Made by a program: the position numbers and the translations under genes. Shown here piece after piece: positions 1 through 5,120 of a DNA stretch of 6,178 bases. This DNA is from Candidatus Woesearchaeota archaeon (lineage in GTDB: Archaea; Nanobdellota; Nanobdellia; Woesearchaeales; 21-14-0-10-32-9). The stretch covers positions 1-6,178 of the forward strand of contig PWLK01000107.1 of the NCBI GenBank assembly GCA_003560545.1, written 5' to 3'. The notes under the pieces are model-generated. The model was given only the letters and a program-made list of their open reading frames with translations. It was not told the DNA's origin and did not search any database. Position 1 is the stretch's first letter. Every line of letters starts with the position of its first letter.

Positions 1-234
1 ATGCCTAAGCCCGCGGAGAAGAAAAGAAAGAAAGTGGATGTATCCAAATTATCGGAAGACGAAGCAAAAATCTATAATATCTTGGTTGGAGGAGAATCTT
101 TTTACCAAAGCGACTTAATCAAAGAAACAGGTTATTCAAAGGTTAAGGTTACAAGGATACTTGACAGGCTAGAGCAAAAAGATATCGTTGAAAGAAAAAG
201 GCGTGGAATGACAAATATAATATTCTTGAAATAA
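1..234 (+). CDS. Winged helix-turn-helix regulator, C-terminal part (probably 5'-truncated)
   Basis: The 77 residues visible form a basic linker (PKPAEKKRKK, residues 2-11) followed by a compact winged helix-turn-helix at about 18-77. A first helix (LSEDEAKIYNIL) leads to the turn (SDLIKETGYSK), then a recognition helix (VKVTRILDRLEQK) and a basic wing (RKRRGMTNIIFL). This arrangement matches the DNA-binding module at the C-terminus of many archaeal membrane or secreted regulators, where a lysine-rich stretch follows a transmembrane helix. The frame is open to base 1 and the first codon is ATG, so a free-standing 77-residue protein is possible. No upstream sequence is available to show a ribosome-binding site. 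I favour a truncated larger protein; the domain call is firmer than the start. It converges on the aCPSF1 gene 62 bases away. The regulated targets are unknown. Confidence 0.75.
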   Translation: MPKPAEKKRKKVDVSKLSEDEAKIYNILVGGESFYQSDLIKETGYSKVKVTRILDRLEQKDIVERKRRGMTNIIFLK

Positions 235-248
235 AAAGAAGAAAAAAA
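233..248 (-). terminator. Second U-rich tract downstream of aCPSF1
   Basis: Read on the minus strand this stretch is TTTTTTTCTTCTTTTT, about 50 nt past the aCPSF1 stop codon. Archaeal 3' ends are made at U-rich tracts, assisted by aCPSF1 itself, so this looks like a backup termination site in the gap between the two convergent genes. It begins at the stop codon of the plus-strand regulator gene. No hairpin precedes it. Confidence 0.45.
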
Positions 249-286
249 TTAAAGTATTAAAGCAATCTTTCTAAAAGTTTCATAAG

Positions 287-295
287 AAAAAAAAA
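287..295 (-). terminator. U9 tract one base after the aCPSF1 stop
   Basis: Nine uninterrupted A residues on the plus strand give nine U residues in the minus-strand transcript, separated from the TAG stop codon (299-297) by a single base. There is no preceding stem-loop. This is the type of U-tract expected at archaeal factor-assisted or intrinsic terminators. Confidence 0.55.
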
Positions 296-296
296 G

Positions 297-2189
297 CTAT
301 CTGATCCTTACAACTTCCAGGTTCCTAGGAGCCTCGGTTTCCACTCTGAATTGCTTGTGATAACTGCTTGCCAAATCCAGGCACCTGTTGCTTTCTCCGT
401 GATTAACAAGAATTCTTTTTGGTCTTGGGCTGAGGCGCTGCATGAAATTCATTAGTTCACGCCTGTCTGCGTGGCCTGAAATCTCTATTTTATGAACTTC
501 CATTTTGAGGTTTAAAACTTCGTCTTTCTGTCCGTTCCTAAAAACAATTTCCTTATCCCCTCTCTGGATTCTTCTACCAAGAGTTCCTTCGCCCTGGTAA
601 CAAGAGAAAACAATGCTATGCCTTTTGTCCTCGCCAAGAGCTTTAAGGTATTCAACACTTGGACCTCCCACAAGCATACCGCTTGTCGCGAGCAAGATAC
701 AAGGGCCGCCTTCTTCAATGATTTGCTTTCGCTCCTTGGCACTACCAACCTGTTTGATATTCTTGTTAAGGAATGGGTTGTTATCCCTGTGAAATATTTG
801 CTGCCTAACACTATTATTCATATACTCAGGGTACGCTGTGTGGATAGCAGTAATATCCCAGACCATCCCGTCAATATACACAGGTATCTCAGGTATCCTA
901 CCATTCCGTATAAGATCTTCCACAAGCATAATTATTTCCTGGCCTCTACCAGTTCCCAAAGTAGGCATTAATACTTTTCCACCTCTCTTAATAGTCGTTT
1001 CAACTATGTCCTGAAGCACTTTATCTTGTGTCTTTACAGTCTCAGTTATATTATCCCTGCCACCATAAGTGCTTTCTATAAGCATGGTTTCGAGGCGAGG
1101 GAACTGCGTGGAAGCAGGAGCCAAAAGCCTTGTCTTTGCAAACTTTATATCCCCTGTGTAAAGCATGTTGTGCAACCCATTACCAATATGAATGTGTACC
1201 ATTGCGCTGCCAAGAGTGTGCCCTGCGTTATACATCGTAATCCTGACATCAGGAGTTACATCGGTTACTTCCTCGTAATTCAAAGGAATTGTGTGCTTTA
1301 CCATTTCCTTTACTTCTTCAACGCCGTAAAGAGGCTCTTTTCCTTCGCTGTGCTGAATCTTAACAATGTCAAGCTGCAACAACGACATTATATCCCTTGT
1401 AGGTGGCGTGCAATAAACAGGGCCACGGTAGCCATACTTGAAAAGGTATGGGACGAGACCTGAATGGTCTACGTGAGCATGAGAAACGATTATAGCATCC
1501 AACTCATTTATATCTAGTTCAGGTGCTTCAAGAAAAGGATATGCTTCATCCGTTGACGAAACATCTATCCCGCAGTCAAGCAAAACCCTGGACTCAGGGG
1601 TTTGCAATAACAAGCAACTCCTCCCAACCTGGCGGCCGCCTCCCAGGTAGCTTACACGAATCCACTCATGCTTTTTCTGCCTCAGCCAGCCATTGTAAAT
1701 CCTCTGACCTGTCTTATGCAAGAACTTCCTCCTGTAATCAGAATTCTGATAGAGGAAAGTCCTTATGTTGTCAATAATAGGGCTTCTTATCAAAGGAGTC
1801 CTTTGCACGTTGGGAACCCAAAAAGTTTCTTTTTTCAACTTGTGAAGGTTTTCACCTTGCTTCCCAATGGCCATGCCTGGCTTCTCCGCTTCTATTATAA
1901 CCACGGAGCGCTGGGGGTCAAAGAACACCTTGTCAATGCCGGCTTCCTCAGGGATTAACTCCCTAATTTTTTTCTCGGCTTCCTCTTCATCAATACATAG
2001 CTCGGGGTCCGGCCTTAACTCTATTCTTTTCTTAATCTTGTTAACAATGCTTTTTATGAGGCCGTCGTTTTCAAGAAGGAACTTCTTATCCTTCGTGTAA
2101 AGAACGATGTTCGCACCTTCAAAGACGGCTTCGCTTATCTTCCCTTCCGGGATGTCTTTTAGTATTTCCTTTATTATTTCACTGGGCAT
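297..2189 (-). CDS. Transcription termination factor aCPSF1/FttA, KH and beta-CASP ribonuclease
   Basis: This is the archaeal homologue of the cleavage factor CPSF73. It cuts nascent RNA at U-rich 3' ends and drives RNA polymerase termination; it acts in the cytoplasm as a homodimer. From the chosen start it has 630 residues, the usual family length. Two KH domains fill about 1-140, with an IGKQG loop near 108-112. The metallo-beta-lactamase fold follows, with GGGRQVGRSC and the zinc motif SHAHVDHSG (H237, H239, D241, H242), H324 in AGHTLGSA and D347 in YTGDIK. Beta-CASP motifs are ESTYG (E372), ISGHAD (H573) and VNHGE (H597). All metal ligands are present, so it should be active. ATG at 2189 is chosen because AGAGGT lies 8 nt upstream and PSEIIKEIL is a typical family N-terminus. 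A TTG at 2282 would add 31 atypical residues (many F, I and K) encoded by the AT-rich spacer. psmB lies upstream on the same strand. Confidence 0.95.
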   Translation of the reverse strand: MPSEIIKEILKDIPEGKISEAVFEGANIVLYTKDKKFLLENDGLIKSIVNKIKKRIELRPDPELCIDEEEAEKKIRELIPEEAGIDKVFFDPQRSVVIIEAEKPGMAIGKQGENLHKLKKETFWVPNVQRTPLIRSPIIDNIRTFLYQNSDYRRKFLHKTGQRIYNGWLRQKKHEWIRVSYLGGGRQVGRSCLLLQTPESRVLLDCGIDVSSTDEAYPFLEAPELDINELDAIIVSHAHVDHSGLVPYLFKYGYRGPVYCTPPTRDIMSLLQLDIVKIQHSEGKEPLYGVEEVKEMVKHTIPLNYEEVTDVTPDVRITMYNAGHTLGSAMVHIHIGNGLHNMLYTGDIKFAKTRLLAPASTQFPRLETMLIESTYGGRDNITETVKTQDKVLQDIVETTIKRGGKVLMPTLGTGRGQEIIMLVEDLIRNGRIPEIPVYIDGMVWDITAIHTAYPEYMNNSVRQQIFHRDNNPFLNKNIKQVGSAKERKQIIEEGGPCILLATSGMLVGGPSVEYLKALGEDKRHSIVFSCYQGEGTLGRRIQRGDKEIVFRNGQKDEVLNLKMEVHKIEISGHADRRELMNFMQRLSPRPKRILVNHGESNRCLDLASSYHKQFRVETEAPRNLEVVRIR

Positions 2190-2197
2190 TAGAATAT

Positions 2198-2203
2198 ACC
2201 TCT
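2198..2203 (-). promoter_or_regulatory. Shine-Dalgarno that fixes the aCPSF1 start
   Basis: The minus-strand sequence AGAGGT sits 8 nt before the ATG at 2189. It is a good match to the archaeal anti-SD and the main reason to prefer this start over the in-frame TTG at 2282, which lies immediately before the end of psmB. Confidence 0.7.
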
Positions 2204-2246
2204 TTAATGGCTTTAGTTTTCCCTTTTCATCAGCAATCAAAACACA

Positions 2247-2269
2247 TTTTTTTATTATAATAAAAAAAA
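2247..2269 (-). promoter_or_regulatory. AT palindrome: psmB terminator and/or aCPSF1 TATA element
   Basis: Bases 2247-2268 are a perfect 22-bp inverted repeat: seven T, then ATTA, TAAT and seven A, with an eighth A at 2269. On the minus strand it gives an eight-U run 14 nt after the psmB stop codon, which suits a termination tract. The central minus-strand TTATAATAAA resembles a TATA box. Using it would place a start site near 2232 and leave a leader of about 43 nt before the aCPSF1 ATG. Which role holds, or both, cannot be read from sequence alone. Confidence 0.45.
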
Positions 2270-2283
2270 GTTGGTTGAACAAA

Positions 2284-2934
2284 TCAGTTTAGTTTTGTAT
2301 TAAGAACCTTTTCAACGGATTTCTTCACACCCTTGGAGTCTATCACATATATGTCTACTCCCTGACCTGAAGCACTATCCCTTTGCAACGCAGAACTCAC
2401 AGCTCTTAACGCGAGGTCTACTGCTTCTTTCTCTGACAAGTCTTTCTTCCAGGAATCCTCGAGCAAGCCGTATGCAAGTTCGCTTCCTGAACCTGATGCT
2501 ACGAACCCTGAATCTTCAGATATATCTGTGATTGAACCGTCAGGGTATATCTCGTAGAGCTGCGGGCCTGTTGAGTCATGACCTCCTAAGAGAAAATGGC
2601 ACACCCCTGGTATGGTCGTATATCTTCTTATAACGCTGTACGTCATGCCTGATAAGAGGTTAGCCGCTTCTTTTACATTAGAAATCCTTCCAGTACGAGT
2701 ATCCTTTATGCTTAGTTCTGCTCTCAGAAGCCTTACAAGCACTTGGAGGTCTGAAACTGTCCCTGAAGTTGTAACCGCGATGTTATCAGTTATAGGTATT
2801 ACCTTCTGTACGTTTTTACCAGCTATAAACCTTCCTGCTGTGGCGCGCTTGTCAGCTGCGAGAACGACAAAGTCTTTCCCCATTACGCCTACTGTCGTGG
2901 TTCCTGTCTTTAAGATGTTTTCTTCTGAATTCAT
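2284..2934 (-). CDS. psmB: 20S proteasome beta subunit
   Basis: This is the catalytic subunit of the archaeal 20S core particle: two beta7 rings sit between alpha7 rings and degrade unfolded proteins delivered by PAN or Cdc48-type ATPases. The 216-residue precursor carries an 11-residue propeptide that ends in TG. Autocleavage before TTTVGV exposes T12 as mature Thr1, the nucleophile. The supporting catalytic residues are visible: D28 (mature D17) and R30 in AADKRAT, K44 (mature K33) in NVQK, and the D186/S189 pair in RDSASG. The SGSGSELAYG segment at 147-156 is the usual family signature. Length and motifs are complete, so the subunit should be active. The start at 2934 has AGGTG 6 nt upstream, and an in-frame TAA 6 bases upstream rules out a longer protein. 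It precedes the aCPSF1 gene on the same strand, a common archaeal neighbourhood. No alpha-subunit gene is in the window. Confidence 0.97.
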   Translation of the reverse strand: MNSEENILKTGTTTVGVMGKDFVVLAADKRATAGRFIAGKNVQKVIPITDNIAVTTSGTVSDLQVLVRLLRAELSIKDTRTGRISNVKEAANLLSGMTYSVIRRYTTIPGVCHFLLGGHDSTGPQLYEIYPDGSITDISEDSGFVASGSGSELAYGLLEDSWKKDLSEKEAVDLALRAVSSALQRDSASGQGVDIYVIDSKGVKKSVEKVLNTKLN

Positions 2935-2937
2935 GTA

Positions 2938-2973
2938 TTACACCTGTTTTTCCTTGTGGCTTCCCAGAGCCAT
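2938..2973 (-). other. Possible 11-codon upstream ORF before psmB
   Basis: ATG at 2973 opens a short frame encoding MALGSHKEKQV, which stops with TAA one codon (TAC) before the psmB ATG and in the same reading frame. A GGGGG run lies 9 nt upstream of its start and is a mediocre ribosome-binding site. Its last two sense codons (CAG GTG) contain the psmB Shine-Dalgarno AGGTG, so a ribosome translating it would pass over the psmB initiation site. It may be chance; nothing else supports it. Confidence 0.2.
2941..2945 (-). promoter_or_regulatory. psmB Shine-Dalgarno
   Basis: The minus-strand AGGTG lies 6 nt before the psmB ATG at 2934 and matches the core of the archaeal SD sequence GGAGGTGAT. 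Confidence 0.65.
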
Positions 2974-3064
2974 CCTGGTTTTCCCCCTTCTTAATCACGT
3001 TGTTTTCTTATCGGAGTATTAGAAAAACGATTTTTGGTTAATAGCATCTGGTAAGTCTCCTGTT

Positions 3065-3073
3065 CTTTAAATA
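3065..3073 (-). promoter_or_regulatory. Candidate TATA box for psmB
   Basis: On the minus strand this reads TATTTAAAG. Initiation about 25 nt downstream would fall near 3043 and give a psmB leader of roughly 110 nt, which is long for an archaeal mRNA. The core TTTAAA is symmetric and could also serve the plus strand. It is the best minus-strand candidate I see in the divergent spacer. Confidence 0.4.
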
Positions 3074-3109
3074 GTTTTTGCTTCAGGCAACGGAAATATA
3101 TCAGTAATA

Positions 3110-3118
3110 TTTATAAAT
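3110..3118 (+). promoter_or_regulatory. TATA box of the L1-L10-L12 operon
   Basis: TTTATAAAT is a near-consensus archaeal TATA element about 63 nt before the L1 ATG. A start site 25-27 nt downstream (about 3140) leaves a leader near 37 nt with a strong SD at its end. Its core is a 10-bp palindrome (3109-3118), so orientation depends on the flanking TFB recognition element, which is not clear here. Confidence 0.6.
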
Positions 3119-3150
3119 CAACTATTATTCCTGGGGGTTTCCCGAGAGTA

Positions 3151-3169
3151 CTACTTTACGTAGGAGGGG
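3151..3169 (+). promoter_or_regulatory. L1 leader: small hairpin overlapping a strong Shine-Dalgarno
   Basis: AGGAGGGG at 3162-3169 is a strong SD; the G-run ends 7 nt before the L1 ATG. Just before it, CTAC (3151-3154) can pair with GTAG (3160-3163) around a TTTAC loop, tying up the first two SD bases. A 3-bp GGG/CCC stem at 3135-3143 lies further upstream. The SD is solid; a regulatory role for the hairpin is speculative. Confidence 0.5.
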
Positions 3170-3176
3170 CATTAAA

Positions 3177-3827
3177 ATGGATAAAGAACAGGTCAAGAAA
3201 GCACTAAAAGAGTTAAGGGAGAATTCCAAGAAACGCAAATTCAGCCAATCCGTAGATCTCGTATTCACATTCAGGGATTTAAACCTTAAGAACCCAGAAG
3301 AACAACTGGATTTCTCAATAACACTGAACCACGGCTTAGGCAGGAAAGTCAGCGTAGCAGCGCTTGCAGGCCCTGAAATGGCTGAAAACGCGAAAGACGT
3401 ATGCGACATCGTGGTAACCCAGGATGATTTTGACAAGTACAAAGATAAAAAAGAAGCTAAGAAACTTGCTTCGAAGTACGACTATTTCATAGGACAAGCT
3501 GATATTATGCCTAAGATAGCAGGCGCATTCGGAAGATTCCTTGGACCAAGGGGGAAAATGCCAAATCCTAAGCTTGGAACAATCCTGCCAGGAAAGGCAC
3601 CGGTAAAGCCTTTGTATGAAAAGCTTCAGAGAACCGTGAGATTGGTTGCGAAGAAAGCCCCTATGGCTCAGGTAAAAGCGGGAAGCGAATCCATGAAAGA
3701 AGAAGAACTAATAGATAATATAATCACGATATACAATCAAGTAATACATCACCTTCCAAAAGAGAAAAGCAACTTAAAAGACGTTTATGTAAAGCTTACA
3801 ATGAGCAAGCCAGTCAAAGTAGAGTGA
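3177..3827 (+). CDS. rpl1: Large subunit ribosomal protein L1 (uL1)
   Basis: L1 binds 23S rRNA helices 76-78, forms the mobile L1 stalk that escorts deacylated tRNA from the E site, and in several archaea also represses its own operon. The 216 residues match archaeal L1 in length. The N-terminal RNA-binding face shows KRKFSQSVDL at 19-28. Domain II holds FLGPRGKMPNP at 121-131. The C-terminal strand returns to domain I with LTMSKPVKV at 207-215, including the conserved TMS rRNA-contact motif. It is first in the L1-L10-L12 operon. L11, which often precedes L1, is absent from this window; the three-gene order is that of the methanococcal operon. The gene ends in tandem TGA and TAA stops and lies 6 nt ahead of L10. 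The start at 3177 is supported by AGGAGGGG directly upstream. Confidence 0.96.
   Translation: MDKEQVKKALKELRENSKKRKFSQSVDLVFTFRDLNLKNPEEQLDFSITLNHGLGRKVSVAALAGPEMAENAKDVCDIVVTQDDFDKYKDKKEAKKLASKYDYFIGQADIMPKIAGAFGRFLGPRGKMPNPKLGTILPGKAPVKPLYEKLQRTVRLVAKKAPMAQVKAGSESMKEEELIDNIITIYNQVIHHLPKEKSNLKDVYVKLTMSKPVKVE
3217..3227 (+). promoter_or_regulatory. Candidate L1 autoregulatory hairpin inside the L1 gene
   Basis: The stretch GGGAGAATTCC can fold as GGGA, a GAA loop, then TTCC (with one G-U pair). It begins 40 nt after the A of the L1 ATG. In methanococci L1 represses its operon by binding its own mRNA roughly 30 nt downstream of the start codon, so the position is suggestive. The stem is short, and I could not match the full asymmetric-loop motif of the rRNA site. 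Confidence 0.2.
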
Positions 3828-3828
3828 T
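3824..3828 (+). promoter_or_regulatory. L10 Shine-Dalgarno embedded in the L1 stop
   Basis: GTGAT overlaps the L1 stop codon TGA (3825-3827) and lies 5 nt before the L10 ATG at 3834. It matches part of GGAGGTGAT. The ribosome terminating on L1 therefore sits on the L10 initiation site, which implies translational coupling. Confidence 0.55.
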
Positions 3829-3833
3829 AAAAG

Positions 3834-4688
3834 ATGCCTGAAAAGAAACACGAAGCACACGTTGCAAAGGAAAAAAAAGAAGTTGTAAGCAGGCTCAAAA
3901 AGCTTATCGATGAACACAAAGTAGTTGCAGCGGTAGACGTAGAAAACCTGCCGGCGAAGCAGTTAATGAACATGCGATCACAGCTCAGAGGAAAAGCATA
4001 CTTGCTTATGAGCAAGAAAAGGCTTATCAGCATAGCCTTGGATGAAGCAGGAAAAGAAGGTCTTTCAGAGCTGAAAAAGCATTTGAAAGGAATGCCTGCC
4101 TTGCTGTTCAGCAACGACAACCCATTCGCGCTTTACAAATTGTTAAAGAAAAACAAGTCTCCCGCCCCTATAAAAGCAGGTCAGACAACGCCTAAAGACA
4201 TCGTGGTCAAGGCAGGCGGCACAGGATTCGCCCCAGGCCCGGTAATAGGAGAGCTAGGAGCGTTCGGCATAAAAGCCGGTGTTGAAGGCGGAAAAGTAGC
4301 GATAAAAGAAGATAAAGTCGTAGCAAAAGAAGGAGAACAGGTAAGCGCGAAACTCGCAGGCTTACTGCAAAGGCTTGACATTCAGCCAATGGAAATCGGG
4401 CTTAACCTTGTAGCGGCTTATGAAGACGGAGACGTCCTTGGAAAAGACGTATTGGACATAGACGAAGAAGCATTCATGACACAATTAAAAGGAGCTGCGA
4501 GTGACGCGTTCAAACTAACAATAGGAGTAAGCCTTCCGTTAAAGGAAAACATAGAGTTACTGCTTGGAAAAGCACAAATGGAAGCAATCGCGCTTGCAGA
4601 CACACAATCAATACTGACAAAAGACACAATAAACCGATTACTTGGAAAAGCAGAAGCGCACGCAGAAGCGCTTAAAGACAAAATATAA
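3834..4688 (+). CDS. rplP0: Large subunit ribosomal protein L10 (uL10, P0), tail-less form
   Basis: L10 is the stalk base: it binds 23S rRNA next to L11 and carries L12 dimers on a long C-terminal helical spine. The N-terminal rRNA-binding domain spans about 1-108 (VVAAVDVENLPAKQLMNMR; KGMPALLFSNDNPF). The archaeal/eukaryotic insertion domain at about 110-182 contains AGGTGFAPGPVIGELGAFGI. The fold resumes with MEIGLNLVAAYEDGDVL, and helices from about 212 to 284 are the expected L12-binding spine. The protein is 284 residues, shorter than the 320-340 common in euryarchaea. It ends in EAHAEALKDKI with no alanine-rich hinge, acidic tail or terminal GLGxLFG. The stop is clean: the next 24 nt hold only the L12 SD and spacer, so I see no frameshift. 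Factor recruitment would then depend on L12 tails alone. It is translationally coupled to L1. Confidence 0.95.
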   Translation: MPEKKHEAHVAKEKKEVVSRLKKLIDEHKVVAAVDVENLPAKQLMNMRSQLRGKAYLLMSKKRLISIALDEAGKEGLSELKKHLKGMPALLFSNDNPFALYKLLKKNKSPAPIKAGQTTPKDIVVKAGGTGFAPGPVIGELGAFGIKAGVEGGKVAIKEDKVVAKEGEQVSAKLAGLLQRLDIQPMEIGLNLVAAYEDGDVLGKDVLDIDEEAFMTQLKGAASDAFKLTIGVSLPLKENIELLLGKAQMEAIALADTQSILTKDTINRLLGKAEAHAEALKDKI

Positions 4689-4696
4689 CACTTAAA

Positions 4697-4704
4697 GGAG
4701 GAGG
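4697..4704 (+). promoter_or_regulatory. Strong Shine-Dalgarno of L12
   Basis: GGAGGAGG lies 8 nt before the L12 ATG at 4713 and is one of the strongest SD motifs in the window. L12 is the multi-copy stalk protein, so strong initiation is expected to raise its output above that of L10 from the same mRNA. Confidence 0.75.
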
Positions 4705-4712
4705 AAAGAAAA

Positions 4713-5027
4713 ATGGAATACGTATACGCGGCAATGCTATTGCACAAAGCAGGACAAAAAGTAGATGAGGCTTCAATGAAAAAAGTATTGGAAGCAGCAG
4801 GAGTCAAAGCGGACGAAGCAAGGATTAAGTCAACCGTAGCAGCACTAGAAGGAGTTGACATAGAAGAAGCAATCAAATCCGCAGCGGTAACAAGCGCACC
4901 TGCACAAGCCGCAGCGCCAAGCAGCGGTGAAAGCAAGGCAGAAGAAGCACCAAAGAAAGAAGAAGAGAAAAAGGAAGAAGTAAAGGAAGAAGAAGCGGCA
5001 GCAGGCCTGGGATCCCTATTCGGGTAA
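4713..5027 (+). CDS. rpl12: Large subunit ribosomal protein L12 (P1/P2 type, aL12)
   Basis: This is the acidic stalk protein. Dimers attach to the L10 spine through their N-termini while mobile C-terminal tails capture GTPase factors such as aEF1A and aEF2. The 104-residue length is typical. Residues 1-58 form the helical dimerisation domain (MEYVYAAMLLHKAGQKVDE; GVDIEEAIKSA). An alanine- and proline-rich hinge covers about 59-75, and a lysine/glutamate tail about 76-94. The last residues, AAAGLGSLFG, are the universal factor-binding end in archaea and eukaryotes. It is unrelated in sequence to bacterial L7/L12. It is the last gene of the stalk operon, 24 nt after L10, and is followed by a hairpin and U-tract. 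Since L10 here lacks the same terminal motif, this protein supplies all the factor-binding tails seen. Confidence 0.97.
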   Translation: MEYVYAAMLLHKAGQKVDEASMKKVLEAAGVKADEARIKSTVAALEGVDIEEAIKSAAVTSAPAQAAAPSSGESKAEEAPKKEEEKKEEVKEEEAAAGLGSLFG

Positions 5028-5064
5028 TCCGAGATCTTAACGCCTCATAGAAAGCTTCCACTTA

Positions 5065-5089
5065 GGGCAAAGCCCACTTTTTTTATTTT
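5065..5089 (+). terminator. Hairpin plus U-tract ending the L1-L10-L12 operon
   Basis: GGGC (5065-5068), a three-base loop, and GCCC (5072-5075) form a short GC stem. Two bases later come seven T, an A and four T. It lies 37 nt after the L12 stop codon. A second run of eight T follows at 5100-5107. The stem is short for a bacterial-type terminator, but the U-tracts alone could suffice in archaea. Confidence 0.6.
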
Positions 5090-5093
5090 AAAA
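5082..5093 (+). promoter_or_regulatory. Possible TATA element for the coiled-coil gene
   Basis: TTTATTTTAAAA is TATA-like and would place initiation near 5112, only a few bases before the ATG at 5121. The transcript would then be leaderless or nearly so. It overlaps the U-tract of the operon terminator, so the same bases may serve both purposes. Read-through from the stalk operon is the alternative source of transcription. Confidence 0.3.
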
Positions 5094-5120
5094 CCCAAAT
5101 TTTTTTTAGTGAAAGAGAGA

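Noticed and set aside
618..1463. Plus-strand open frames of 117 and 145 codons antisense to aCPSF1
   Set aside because: They lie wholly opposite a strongly conserved gene, have no SD, and their translations show no domain-like composition.
2935..3176. C/D-box small RNA or tRNA in the divergent spacer
   Set aside because: I found no paired C (RTGATGA) and D (CTGA) boxes and no cloverleaf or B-box on either strand.
4418..4936. Minus-strand 172-codon frame across L10 and L12, rich in S and A
   Set aside because: It is a mirror of the alanine- and lysine-rich ribosomal protein codons and crosses two well-supported genes.
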